Positions 19,613 to 27,305 of a stretch of 64,000 bases of DNA are shown here, piece by piece (positions within the stretch are counted from its first letter, which is position 1; each line of letters begins with the position of its first letter). The notes below the pieces were generated by a model. It saw only the letters and a program-made list of their open reading frames with translations. It was not told where the DNA came from and made no database searches. The position numbers and the translations under genes were made by a program. Source of the stretch: Deltaproteobacteria bacterium GWB2_55_19 (GTDB lineage: Bacteria; Desulfobacterota; GWC2-55-46); assembly GCA_001797465.1 (NCBI GenBank), contig MGPQ01000010.1, positions 62,001-126,000 of the forward strand, read 5' to 3'.

Positions 19613-20131
19613 TTAGTTTTTACCCCTTCTTATGTCTTCATTCATCAGTTTTGTTAACTCTATCAAGTCCAAAAACGTATTTTTTTGCTCTCGCATATCA
19701 TCGATCTGTTTTGTCATTTCTTTTGCTCTCCACCACGTCCAAATAATAATCGCAAAAAGGGCTATTATACCGATGGACAGACTTCCTATCCAAAGTTTCT
19801 CAAGTTTTTTAAGGTAATCAGGATAAAACCAACACACACAATTGAAAAGGTAGACAGCCATTGCGCTTATATACACGCCGACATAAGCCTTGCTGAGATC
19901 GATATTTATGATTTTGGTCCGGTTTCTCAGTTCCTCATATAGCCCTTGTGCCTTCTTATAGATCTTTGATTCATTCTCATTGTCATCAGGATTAAAATTA
20001 GAATCATAAACTATATCAAGGACTTCTTTAAAGGCATCTTTATATATCCTGTCAATATACTGGAAAAAACCAAAAAAGGCAGTATTGAGCAGAAGTAGCG
20101 GAAGTAGGTGTTGGGGAAAATTAAAATCCAA
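19613..20131 (-). CDS. Small membrane protein of unknown function in an AT-rich islet
   Basis: I do not recognise this 172-residue protein. It has three hydrophobic segments: about 8-23 (LLPLLLLNTAFFGFF), 82-102 (YVGVYISAMAVYLFNCVCWFY) and 113-133 (SLSIGIIALFAIIIWTWW). Between the first two lies a charged, probably coiled region, and a charged helical tail follows. The start is TTG, with GAGGAG 10 nt upstream. Base composition and codons (AAA, ATA, AAT) are much AT-richer than in neighbouring genes, suggesting transfer. It lies downstream of the AT-rich gene ending at 20223, with an intrinsic terminator between them. Small multi-helix membrane partners of cytosolic sensors are common in defence systems; that role is only a guess. 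Confidence 0.6.
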   Translation of the reverse strand: MDFNFPQHLLPLLLLNTAFFGFFQYIDRIYKDAFKEVLDIVYDSNFNPDDNENESKIYKKAQGLYEELRNRTKIINIDLSKAYVGVYISAMAVYLFNCVCWFYPDYLKKLEKLWIGSLSIGIIALFAIIIWTWWRAKEMTKQIDDMREQKNTFLDLIELTKLMNEDIRRGKN

Positions 20132-20162
20132 TGGGCGTATTTCTCCTCAACAGGTAGAATTT

Positions 20163-20191
20163 AAAAAGCCCGGAACAAATCCGGGCTTTTT
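20163..20191. terminator. Bidirectional intrinsic terminator inside the AT-rich gene pair
   Basis: Stem AAAAAGCCCGG / CCGGGCTTTTT with a 7-nt loop. It lies after the stop of the minus-strand gene ending at 20223 and before the start of the gene at 20131. The second gene would therefore depend on readthrough or antitermination. Confidence 0.75.
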
Positions 20192-20222
20192 AAGCCTTAC
20201 ATAAAAAGATACTTTGTTTCTA

Positions 20223-20756
20223 TTAATTGTTAGCCACTGGCTCAGGAGGAAAGACTTTTTTGAGCCTATTAAACTCAGCCAAAAGACAACTACCTATACT
20301 CTTATTGTTAAAGCAAATGGTTGCTTTTGTCTGATTATGGTCGGTTTCCAAACGAAATGCGCTGTCGCCAACAAGGGTAAAATGTGGAGCGCTATGTTTC
20401 TGGTCTCCCAAGAAAATTTTTCCGTATTTTTCATTTTCTCTCACAACCTTGGCAAAGACGTGCTTAGTTAGATCGGCTTCTGGGTCGAGCACTATGATCT
20501 CAACATTATGCTGATTATTAAGCAACGTTTTCACCTTAGCTACCAACCGTGGATCACTATAAAAGTCTTTTCGTAAGGTATCAGATACGATATAGACATC
20601 CTTTTCGTCTTCAATCGCAACATTAAATAAGGCCTCGACAGCTACCTTGGCATGCTCTATATCGGCATTGTAGATGAATCTACTGCTTCTTTCACCTTTC
20701 TTAGCCTTACATTCATTAATCAATTCAACAAAAAAATCGACAGTTTTATCTGCCAT
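20223..20756 (-). CDS. Hypothetical cytosolic protein, possibly PLD-like, in an AT-rich islet
   Basis: I do not recognise this family with certainty. The protein (177 aa from ATG 20756) is soluble, with alternating helices and strands: FIYNADIEHAKVAVEALF, KDVYIVSDTLRKDFY, NVEIIVLDPEAD, HFTLVGDSAFRLETD. The last stretch resembles the His/Asp strand of a phospholipase-D-like fold, but the HKD lysine and the GSxN are missing, so catalysis is doubtful. An upstream ATG at 20774 is in frame, but GGGGGG lies just before ATG 20756. The gene is AT-rich and has a consensus promoter with a dyad over the -10. Together with the membrane protein gene downstream it looks like an acquired accessory pair. Confidence 0.55.
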   Translation of the reverse strand: MADKTVDFFVELINECKAKKGERSSRFIYNADIEHAKVAVEALFNVAIEDEKDVYIVSDTLRKDFYSDPRLVAKVKTLLNNQHNVEIIVLDPEADLTKHVFAKVVRENEKYGKIFLGDQKHSAPHFTLVGDSAFRLETDHNQTKATICFNNKSIGSCLLAEFNRLKKVFPPEPVANN

Positions 20757-20872
20757 CACGCCCCCCATCGTCATGGTACAAAAACATCACATTCGGATTA
20801 TCGCCACTTACTGGCAAAAACCTTAACTATTTTAGAGATTAGAGACGAGAGATTAAGCTCAATTTGAGTAGA

Positions 20873-20912
20873 GAAATAGTATTTATTATACCATTTCTAC
20901 CGTTTATGTCAA
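20873..20912 (-). promoter_or_regulatory. Consensus sigma-70 promoter overlapped by an operator-like dyad
   Basis: Minus strand: perfect TTGACA (20907-20912), a 16-nt spacer and perfect TATAAT (20885-20890). An inverted repeat, GAAATAGTAT (20873-20882) and ATACCATTTC (20888-20897) with 9 of 10 positions paired and a 5-nt spacer, covers the -10 and the start site. This geometry is typical of a repressor operator. It drives the AT-rich gene starting at 20756 through a leader of about 120 nt. The rest of 20775-21105 holds no gene. Confidence 0.7.
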
Positions 20913-21105
20913 TCTTTTATTGAAGCCTTTAGGCGCACCCCGCTGTATCAAGTTTATAAGAAAAATAGATTATATTCAAGTGTGACATATTACAAACTGA
21001 CCCACTACCAAAGCATGGAAGGGCTGGAAAAACCGTATTTCATTGACACGGAGGCGCCAAATTTGCAATAATTTCAGGTGATGCTTGTTATACCTTAGGA
21101 GGGAC

Positions 21106-21873
21106 ATGCTTCACGGCAAAAAGGTGATAGTCGTCATGCCCGCGTATCACGCGGAAAAGACGCTACTTATGACCTACAACGACATCCCGCACGACGTAGT
21201 CGACGACATCGTCCTCGTAGACGACTGTTCGAAGGACAATACCGTCGAGGTCGGGAAAAAGCTCGGGATAAAAAACATCGTGGTCCACAGGAAGAACCAG
21301 GGCTACGGCGGGAACCAGAAGACCTGTTACACCGAGGCCTTGAGGCTCGGGGCGGACATAGTCGTCATGGTCCATCCGGACTACCAGTACGCGCCGAAGC
21401 TCATAACAGCGATGGCCTCGATGATAGCCTCGGGAGAGTACGACGTCGTTTTGGGTTCAAGGGTGCTCGGCACCGGGGCGTTGAAGGGCGGGATGCCGGT
21501 CTACAAGTACATCTCGAACAGGTTTCTCACGCTCGCCGAGAACCTCTTGCTCGGCGAGAAGATATCCGAGTACCATACCGGATACAGGGCGTTCAGCAAG
21601 GAAGTATTAAAGAAGCTCCCGCTCCTTGAGAACTCCAATGACTTCGTCTTCGACAACCAGATGCTCGCGCAGGCGGCCTTCTTCGGCTTCCGCATAGGAG
21701 AGATGAGCTGTCCTACGAAGTACTTCTCCGACGCATCTTCGATAAACTTTAAAAGGTCCGTCGTCTACGGGGTCGGGGTCCTGGGCACTGCCTTCAAATT
21801 CAAGCTCCAGAAGATGGGCTTGAGGAAGTATCCTATATTCGACGCGAACGGGAAAAGGCTCCCTGATCAGTGA
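21106..21873 (+). CDS. Family 2 glycosyltransferase (dolichol-phosphate-mannose-synthase-like)
   Basis: A cytoplasmic GT-A enzyme of about 255 aa without clear membrane helices. It opens with KVIVVMPAYHAEKTL. DDIVLVDDCSKDNT is the nucleotide-binding DD motif, VMVHPDYQYAP holds the DxD-like site, and GYRAFSKEVLKKLP is typical of polyprenyl-phosphate sugar transferases. ATG 21106 has AGGAGGG upstream; a longer reading from 21085 lacks this. The acceptor is unknown but probably a polyprenyl phosphate or glycan. It converges on and overlaps by 7 nt the zinc-ribbon gene. Confidence 0.85.
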   Translation: MLHGKKVIVVMPAYHAEKTLLMTYNDIPHDVVDDIVLVDDCSKDNTVEVGKKLGIKNIVVHRKNQGYGGNQKTCYTEALRLGADIVVMVHPDYQYAPKLITAMASMIASGEYDVVLGSRVLGTGALKGGMPVYKYISNRFLTLAENLLLGEKISEYHTGYRAFSKEVLKKLPLLENSNDFVFDNQMLAQAAFFGFRIGEMSCPTKYFSDASSINFKRSVVYGVGVLGTAFKFKLQKMGLRKYPIFDANGKRLPDQ

Positions 21874-22358
21874 CAGCTACCCCCGCCGCAACCCGAGTCG
21901 TCACACCCGCCCCCGCCTACATTCAACCCGCAGTCAGGGCATTCACCGTAGCCTTCTATTAGGGCGGAGCCGCACGCCGGGCACTTGCCTCCAGCGAGCC
22001 TCTCTTCAGCTTCTTTCAAGTCCGGGTACATCCTGTTAAACGCCTCATCGACCTTGCCTGACGCGAACCGCGCAATCGTTTCCGGCACGAAGAGCCCGAA
22101 GTCGCCTCCTCCGCACCCGGCCTTAGGGGCCTTCAGCACCTTTACTTCGACCCCGTCCCTGTCGAGCGCGGACGCCAGGACAGAGACCCTGTCGTAGTCG
22201 CCCTCGTAGATGCTGACTAGCGCCCCTTCGGCCCTGGGGATTGATTTGAGCCTCTTGAGCTCATCGGGCGTCAAGAGCTCGACGTCACAGCTCCGGCAGG
22301 TTTTAACGTGGGCGTAGTATTCGGCGTCGCACCTTGGGCAGAGCTTTATGTCGTCCAT
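21867..22358 (-). CDS. Zinc-ribbon protein with DUF2007-like core and Cys-rich tail
   Basis: About 163 residues. An N-terminal zinc ribbon (CPRCDAEY...CRSCD) leads to a central domain (ALVSIYEGDYDRVSVLASALDRDG) like the DUF2007 putative signal-transducing domain. A second zinc ribbon (CPACGS...CPDCGLN) follows, and then a Gly/Cys tail, GGGGCDDSGCGGGSCH, that could bind another metal. AAAAGG lies about 9 nt before ATG 22358; the in-frame ATG at 22367 almost abuts it, so the shorter form is chosen. Function unknown. Confidence 0.7.
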   Translation of the reverse strand: MDDIKLCPRCDAEYYAHVKTCRSCDVELLTPDELKRLKSIPRAEGALVSIYEGDYDRVSVLASALDRDGVEVKVLKAPKAGCGGGDFGLFVPETIARFASGKVDEAFNRMYPDLKEAEERLAGGKCPACGSALIEGYGECPDCGLNVGGGGCDDSGCGGGSCH

Positions 22359-22461
22359 ATTGGCCATCCTTTTAAAATATTAGGGTACAGAGCCTTGATT
22401 ATATCACAAACTCGTGGTACAAATAAACGGATTAACTTTCCGTAAAACGCCCGTCTATATT

Positions 22462-22553
<92 letters not shown>

Positions 22554-22763
22554 GTTAATGCCATAAATGCAATCGGGATTCGAAACCGTCTGAGCGCCGA
22601 CCAGCGGGAGGAAAAGGCTTCAGGATGAAGCCGTAAGTGAAGACGGCCGGGTCGTAAGGAGGAGGCAGGAGGTCGACGACTGAAGACCGAATCCCCCCCC
22701 CTCTCCGCCAGTTAATGCCATAAATGCAATCGGGATTCGAAACCGTCTGAACGCCGACCAGCG
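22554..22763 (+). repeat. tRNA-tail repeat A: element that re-creates the tRNA-Ser 3' end
   Basis: After the tRNA CCA and a 21-nt spacer comes GGGATTCGAA (22575-22584), the reverse complement of the T-arm TTCGAATCCC. A non-coding body holds hairpin GGCTTC-AGGAT-GAAGCC. It ends at CGAATCCC (22688-22695), which runs on into CTCTCCGCCAG, a second copy of the tRNA 3' end. The direct repeats are 22533-22606 and 22688-22763, nearly identical (one substitution, two extra Cs). The same body recurs after tRNA-Arg. No ORF is visible. Confidence 0.75.
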
Positions 22764-22788
22764 AGCGCGGAGACGAGATGTTTTTTAG

Positions 22789-22817
22789 TTTATAAAACCC
22801 CCTCTCTCGATTATAAT
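22789..22817 (+). promoter_or_regulatory. Candidate promoter of dut, leaderless geometry
   Basis: Perfect TATAAT (22812-22817) lies 9 nt before ATG 22827, and a weak -35 TTTATA sits 17 nt upstream. No Shine-Dalgarno precedes the start codon. Confidence 0.5.
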
Positions 22818-22826
22818 GCGCGTCAG

Positions 22827-23261
22827 ATGCAAAAGCTCAATATCAGGATAAGGCTCTTTTCCCCGGGGGCTCGCGTGCCCTCGAAGTCCCACCACGGGGA
22901 CGCTGGCTGGGACCTCTATGCGTCAAGCGAGGTCATAATCCTTCCGGGCGAGACCAGGGTCGTGCCCACGGGTGTCTCGATGGAGATACCGGAGGGCTGG
23001 TACGGCCAGATAAAGGCCCGTAGCGGCCTCGGCTCAAAGGGCGTTGTCGTCACCGCCGGGGTCGTGGACAGCGGGTACAGGGGCGAGATAGGGGCAGTCG
23101 TCGTAAACACGAAGCGCGAGGGGGAGTTCGTTTTCAGGGCAGGGGACAAAGTCGCGCAGATGGTCTTTCTCCCGGTGCCGGAGGTCGAGTTCGAGCTGAG
23201 AGAGGAGCTGGAGACGACCGCAAGGGGCGCGGACGGATTCGGGTCGACCGGGCATAAGTAA
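22827..23261 (+). CDS. dut: dUTP diphosphatase (dUTPase)
   Basis: It hydrolyses dUTP to dUMP, keeping uracil out of DNA and supplying thymidylate synthesis. All five trimeric dUTPase motifs are present: GDAGWDLYAS, the RSGLGSKG phosphate loop, VVDSGYRGEIGAV, RAGDKVAQMVF, and the C-terminal RGADGFGSTG. The 144-aa length is normal. The gene lies between two tRNA genes and ends at a strong intrinsic terminator. Confidence 0.97.
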   Translation: MQKLNIRIRLFSPGARVPSKSHHGDAGWDLYASSEVIILPGETRVVPTGVSMEIPEGWYGQIKARSGLGSKGVVVTAGVVDSGYRGEIGAVVVNTKREGEFVFRAGDKVAQMVFLPVPEVEFELREELETTARGADGFGSTGHK

Positions 23262-23311
23262 CGGCGCAATAAAACCCTTGACTGGGTCTACTTAAATGTT
23301 AAAATCAAAAG

Positions 23312-23337
23312 ACCCCCGCACTATTCCGGGGGTTTTT
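23312..23337 (+). terminator. Intrinsic terminator after dut
   Basis: Stem ACCCCCG / CGGGGGT with an 8-nt loop, followed by a T-run. Confidence 0.85.
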
Positions 23338-23377
23338 AGTTGCGGAGGGTTTTCCTTTTCGCGGATACATCTTACAC

Positions 23378-23454
23378 GCGCCTGTGGCTCAGCTGGATAG
23401 AGCATCTGACTACGAATCAGAGGGTCGGGAGTTCGAATCTCTCCAGGCGCACCA
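23378..23454 (+). tRNA. tRNA-Arg(ACG)
   Basis: The acceptor GCGCCTG pairs with CAGGCGC, discriminator A, CCA encoded. The anticodon stem TCTGA/TCAGA encloses CTACGAA, anticodon ACG, normally edited to ICG by TadA, which is also in this window. The 77-nt length is normal. A repeat element lies between its 3' end and a terminator. Confidence 0.97.
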
Positions 23455-23704
23455 GTATGTTAGCCCTGTGGCTTACAGGGATTCGAAAGCGTCCGAGCGC
23501 CGAGCAGTCCTCGCTGGACGGGCAAATCCGTCTCAAACAGCTGGAGACCTTGATTATTGCATGGGCTCTGGTGAAGACTTTGGCCCTGCGCCGAGCAGCG
23601 CAAGGAAGAGGCCACAGGGATGCGGCCGGAAGTGAGGAGGCGCGGCTGGAATGAGGAGGCAGGACGGCGACGAATGGAAGCCGAATCCCTCCAGGCGCAC
23701 CAGT
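23455..23704 (+). repeat. tRNA-tail repeat B: element that re-creates the tRNA-Arg 3' end
   Basis: It has the same plan as repeat A. GGGATTCGAA (23478-23487) opens it, and CGAATCCC (23682-23689) closes it and continues as TCCAGGCGCACCAGT, a 23-nt direct repeat of the tRNA 3' end at 23434-23456 with one mismatch. Shared with A are GAGCGCCGA(G/C)CAG near the left end, AAGTGA in the middle, and AGGAGGCAGGA plus CGACGA near the right end. B differs by a 91-bp module (23508-23598) bounded by direct repeats GCGCCGAGCAG (23497-23507 and 23588-23598). That module recurs near 63.7 kb. Confidence 0.75.
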
Positions 23705-23710
23705 TAAATC

Positions 23711-23743
23711 AAGGGGTTAGCCGAAGTCGGCTAACCCCTTTTT
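23711..23743 (+). terminator. Intrinsic terminator of the tRNA-Arg transcript
   Basis: Stem AAGGGGTTAGCCGA / TCGGCTAACCCCTT with a 2-nt loop and a T-run. It lies beyond repeat B, so the repeat is co-transcribed with the tRNA. Confidence 0.9.
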
Positions 23744-24157
23744 CTTTGGCGCACCATAAATTTATCAACGGGCTTGACAGGCATGATCGATTCGGACGCA
23801 ATGGGGTTTTCTATGTACGCCCATTGCCTGATTGTCTAAGGGCGCATCATGAGGTGTCTTGCAGGCCCGCTCAAGCATTTTTGGGCAGGTCTATGCTTGA
23901 AATTTGCTATTTGGGCAAACGTATATTGCAAAATTCTGATCAAGAGGGTTAAGATAGGGGTGTATCAGCCTGGTTTTGAGTAAACCTGTGTATCAAGGTC
24001 AGGCAAGTATTTGCTTCAAATCACAATTTGAAGGGCCCCGAGCGACTGCCGGACAGTGATGGACATAATTCCCGGCGCGAGGGCCGGGTCCCGCGCCTTG
24101 CTACGACGTCCGATAAAACAGGCCCTAAATAAACTATCAATATCCCAGGAGAGTCAT
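23744..24157. other. Intergenic stretch without a recognisable gene
   Basis: No supported ORF. GGCGCACCA at 23748-23756 repeats the tRNA-Arg acceptor tail once more and may be chance or a remnant. CTTCAAATCACAATTTGAAG near 24013-24032 is a short inverted repeat. An in-frame extension of the following gene back to 24056 is not supported, because its good Shine-Dalgarno serves ATG 24158. Confidence 0.5.
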
Positions 24158-24877
24158 ATGCCGATCGATATCGAAGGTATTACCGATTTAAGCGAAAAGG
24201 GCGCGGTGAAAGACGGTGTGCGCCAGTCGATTGACCGGCGTCTTTTCATTCAACTCCTCGTTTTTGGCGGCTCCGCCGATTCCTCGGCGCTCATAGAGGC
24301 GTTGAAGGAAAGCGGCATCAATGGTGTCCTGTACGAAGACATAAATGACCCGCGCGGGGTCGCGCTCCTGACGATGAGCGAGGACCCGGGCTTCTTCGCT
24401 ACGGTACTGCGCGGCCTTCTTGGCCGCCGGGAGTTTGCCTCCCTTGAGCTCAAGGACGAATACACCATGCTCGGCCGCACATACGCGCTCGGGCACGAGG
24501 AGAAGCTCGAGGAGTGGCTCTTGCACCGCCCGAAAAAGGTGGTGACGAACCCGGAGTGGAAGTGGGCTGTCTGGTATCCGCTCCGCCGAAGCGGCGCCTT
24601 CGCCCTCCTGCCTCCCAGAGAGCAGGGGGAGATATTGATGGAGCACGGGATGATAGGCCGCGCGTTTGGAAAGGCCGACCTCGGCCATGACATCCGCCTG
24701 TCGTGCTTCGGCCTCGACAGGAACGACAACGACTTCGTCATCGGGCTCATCGGCAAGGAGCTCCACCCCTTGTCCGCGCTCGTACAGACCATGCGAAAGA
24801 CCAAACAGACCTCGACCTACATAGACCGCATGGGGCCGTTCTTTATAGGCAGGGCCGTCTGGCAGTCTGCCCCTTAA
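24158..24877 (+). CDS. Chlorite dismutase/HemQ-superfamily protein
   Basis: A 239-residue member of the chlorite-dismutase fold family, which includes chlorite dismutase and coproheme decarboxylase (HemQ). The C-terminal half is diagnostic: EWKWAVWYPLRRSGAFALLP, EQGEILMEHGMIGRAFGKAD, HDIRLSCFGLDRNDNDFVIG, and the closing MGPFFIGRAVW. Where Cld and HemQ carry the haem-ligand His shortly before GLD, this protein reads SCFGLD without His; the nearest His starts HDIRL. Haem binding is therefore uncertain. ATG 24158 has AGGAGAG 5 nt upstream. No haem genes are adjacent; hemL is 34 kb away. Confidence 0.75.
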   Translation: MPIDIEGITDLSEKGAVKDGVRQSIDRRLFIQLLVFGGSADSSALIEALKESGINGVLYEDINDPRGVALLTMSEDPGFFATVLRGLLGRREFASLELKDEYTMLGRTYALGHEEKLEEWLLHRPKKVVTNPEWKWAVWYPLRRSGAFALLPPREQGEILMEHGMIGRAFGKADLGHDIRLSCFGLDRNDNDFVIGLIGKELHPLSALVQTMRKTKQTSTYIDRMGPFFIGRAVWQSAP

Positions 24878-25051
24878 TGCGGCCCGCCGGAAAAGCGGCA
24901 ACGCAAGGGTTTAACGCGCATTGAGTTTCAAGCCGCATGCCGGAGTTTTTCTTCAGCGATCATGTTTCAGTTGGTCAGGGCTTTCCCAACAGGAAGCGTA
25001 CTTTGGCACAGGTGCGTTCAAGGGTTGATTCTGCTGACCTCCCGGTCTTCG

Positions 25052-25085
25052 CGTGGGGTGGGACAACCCCACGTCTTTTTTTGTT
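25052..25085 (+). terminator. Intrinsic terminator downstream of the Cld-family gene
   Basis: Stem CGTGGGGT / ACCCCACG with a 6-nt loop, then a T-rich run. Nothing else is recognisable in 24878-25189. Confidence 0.85.
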
Positions 25086-25189
25086 TTATTACCTGATACT
25101 TCGTGCTATATAAGAGCAATTCCATATACCAGTATAAATAATAGGTTTTTTTCTGCCGTAGTTTAAAACCTTAACCAAGGCAAAATGTC

Positions 25190-25603
25190 ATGAAGATGAG
25201 GATCGTCTATTCTGAAGTCATCGAGAGGATGCGGTGGGTAGGCAAGCACAAGAACAACTCCTCGGTTGCGCGGGTGCTGGGGATAACGCCGCAGGCGCTG
25301 TCCAATTACAAGAAGAAAGACAAGATGCCGGTCTCCATAGTGCTCAAGTACTCCAAGCTCTACGGCCTCTCGCTCGACTGGCTCATAACCGGCAAGGGCG
25401 AGATATTCAACGCCAGGCCGCTGGCGGCGGGAGAAACGCATGAGGCGGCCCCCGGCTCGGTCAGGATGGACCTCAACTCCCTTTCCACCGAGGAGATGGT
25501 CTACACTACCAAGCTCCTCCGGTTATTCCGCGGTTCTGACAGGCCGTTGCTCAATTCGATGAAGTATCTGCTCAACTCTCTGTCTAAAAGAGAGGCCGAG
25601 TAA
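25190..25603 (+). CDS. CI-repressor-type helix-turn-helix regulator
   Basis: A DNA-binding protein of 137 aa. Residues 5-70 match the phage CI-repressor HTH family: VIERMRWVGKHKNNSSVARVLG, then ITPQALSNYKKKDKMP (recognition helix) and the LSLDWLITGKGE tail typical of this family. The C-terminal half is short and has no LexA/CI protease domain, so it would not be cleaved in an SOS response. It converges on another HTH gene across a perfect palindrome. It may be a domesticated phage regulator. Confidence 0.8.
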   Translation: MKMRIVYSEVIERMRWVGKHKNNSSVARVLGITPQALSNYKKKDKMPVSIVLKYSKLYGLSLDWLITGKGEIFNARPLAAGETHEAAPGSVRMDLNSLSTEEMVYTTKLLRLFRGSDRPLLNSMKYLLNSLSKREAE

Positions 25604-25634
25604 TCCCCCGGTTTAGTTTTATCAAGCAAGGTAT

Positions 25635-25676
25635 AAAAATACAGGGCGCGGCCTTAAGGCCGCGCCCTGTATTTTT
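25635..25676. terminator. Perfect 42-nt palindrome, bidirectional terminator
   Basis: Half-site AAAAATACAGGGCGCGG followed by CCTT, mirrored exactly. The A-run on one side and T-run on the other make a two-way terminator for the converging regulator genes. Confidence 0.85.
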
Positions 25677-25788
25677 ACGTCCCCATTTAAAGTACATGGG
25701 AGATCATCTCAAGGCGTAATCAGGCGGCCCCTCAAACCCGCCTTTTTTGTGGTCCACCCTGCCCTTAACGCGTCTCCCCGCGCCTTCT

Positions 25789-26193
25789 TTAGGCGGCGCT
25801 CCGCCTTGAGGCTCCGCGCCCGTTTGAGCCGCGCGCCCTGACGCCTGGCTTCCTGCTGACCTTTGTCCCGGACCACTGCGCGCGCAGGAACGCGTTAAGG
25901 AGCGCCATTATGGCCGTCCGCCCTTTTGTTGAGAGGCGGTTATAGCCGTGCAAAAGGATGTTGCTGTCCTTTGCGCTCTCCATGGACACGTTCGAGAAGA
26001 ACGCGCATACCGGGACATTCATGGATTCGGCTATCTTGATCCATTCCCCGGTCGATATCGGGGCCGCGCCCTTCTCCTTCTTCGTGTACTCGCTCGTACC
26101 GCATCCTAAGGCCTCAGCCAAAGCGTCTTTCGTGAGCCCCTTTTTCCTACGCATCGTGGAGAGTTTTTTGAGGACTTCCTCCTGCATGTTCAT
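25789..26193 (-). CDS. XRE-type helix-turn-helix regulator
   Basis: A 134-residue protein. The N-terminal HTH reads VLKKLSTMRRKKGLTKDALAEALGCGTSEYTKKEKG, the classical XRE layout. A helical region follows (ISTGEWIKIAESMNVPVCAFF), then a basic tail (KVSRKPGVRARGSNGRG) that may add non-specific DNA contacts. AGGAGG is 6 nt before ATG 26193. Its target is not evident; the gene stands alone, 220 nt downstream of the acyltransferase gene on the same strand. Confidence 0.75.
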   Translation of the reverse strand: MNMQEEVLKKLSTMRRKKGLTKDALAEALGCGTSEYTKKEKGAAPISTGEWIKIAESMNVPVCAFFSNVSMESAKDSNILLHGYNRLSTKGRTAIMALLNAFLRAQWSGTKVSRKPGVRARGSNGRGASRRSAA

Positions 26194-26414
26194 TGTCTTC
26201 CTCCTTGATTGGTTGATGTATGATCGGCCCGAGGCTGTTATCAGGCTCGGGAATAATCCGTACGTCTTATTTATCCGGCCCTCGTGCGGCTTGCCTGAAA
26301 TTATCCCGCAGACCGATTTTTCAGAACTCGCCGCCCCCCGGCCCTGCCGGGCCGCTTACGCCACCCTTGAGCCTCCAGGACTCGTCTTCCCCGGAAACTC
26401 GCCCCCCGGCCCCC

Positions 26415-27230
26415 CTACGCCACCTGTTCGGCAGGTCTTTTGTAGCTCCTGTCCCTGAGGAAGGACCTGCCGAAAGAGGAGTTGGCGGCCTCTTTGAGGT
26501 TCCAGTTCATGGGTAGCGCGCACATGTCTATCTTTTCGCAGTAGACCGGCTCTCCGGTGAAGAGGGAGCCGACCCTGGTAAAGAGCTTGAGCGTCTGCGG
26601 CATCTGGAAGTCCATCGGTTTTTCCCCGTCGCACTCAACGTAGCCGTGATTGGTAAGCGGGAACCTGAAGCCCCGTACCTTCCCGATGCCGGGCCTCTTC
26701 GGCTGTACCGCGACGCGCTTGTCGAGCATGCCGTTATGTCTTATGTGGTCGTATATGAGATAGGCGTCCGAGAGCTTGTCGGTCTCCGGGTTGACGTTGG
26801 TGACGAGGTCGGTTATGGACTTTCCGGCCGCGAACTCAATGAGCGCCTTCCAGAGATAAAATATCGTCTTGGTGGACTTGAATCTTTCTTTTACGCACGA
26901 CCTCGATATCTCGGCTATGCGCATGTTCGCCGACGTGTAGCCCTTTATGTCGAAGAGCTCCTCTATGGGGAGCCCGAAGTAAGAACGTTCTCTCAGCGCG
27001 TTTTCTTTATTAGGCATGATGAGCCTTACCGCGCCGGCAGGCTCCCCGTTAAAAAGGGCGAGGAACTGGTGCGTCGTCTCCAGAGAGTCGTAGCCGTCGG
27101 ACTCAAGCCCCGCGCCGTTCTCCATCTGGATGTATCCCGTCTCCCTTATGAAGACGTCGTACCTTACCTTGTAACAGAGCTCTTTCTCCGCCGATATCTG
27201 CGCCCTTACGACCTGGATGCCCGTTTCCAT
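26415..27230 (-). CDS. FeeM-like N-acyl amino acid synthase/GNAT-fold acyltransferase
   Basis: A 271-residue protein with the layout of the FeeM/exosortase-associated acyltransferase group, relatives of AHL synthases and GNATs. ELCYKVRYDVFIRETGYI is the signature start, followed by LESDGYDSLETTHQFLALF and GAVRLIMP, the acyl-donor strand. RIAEISRSCVKERF continues the fold. Such enzymes transfer a fatty acyl chain from acyl-ACP to an amino group. GGAGG is 5 nt before ATG 27230. It follows the radical-SAM gene after about 75 nt on the same strand, so it probably shares the Pho-box promoter. The substrate is unknown. Confidence 0.7.
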   Translation of the reverse strand: METGIQVVRAQISAEKELCYKVRYDVFIRETGYIQMENGAGLESDGYDSLETTHQFLALFNGEPAGAVRLIMPNKENALRERSYFGLPIEELFDIKGYTSANMRIAEISRSCVKERFKSTKTIFYLWKALIEFAAGKSITDLVTNVNPETDKLSDAYLIYDHIRHNGMLDKRVAVQPKRPGIGKVRGFRFPLTNHGYVECDGEKPMDFQMPQTLKLFTRVGSLFTGEPVYCEKIDMCALPMNWNLKEAANSSFGRSFLRDRSYKRPAEQVA

Positions 27231-27305
27231 CTCCACCTCCGTTTAAGAGGAACGCCTTCCGAAACGGAGCGACAGGGAAAGGGTCGGAACATCCGTCTCA
27301 GCGGT

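Noticed and set aside
22688..22712. Second tRNA-Ser gene suggested by the repeated 3' end
   Set aside because: Only the T-arm 3' strand and acceptor end are present; there is no D-arm, anticodon arm or 5' acceptor strand.
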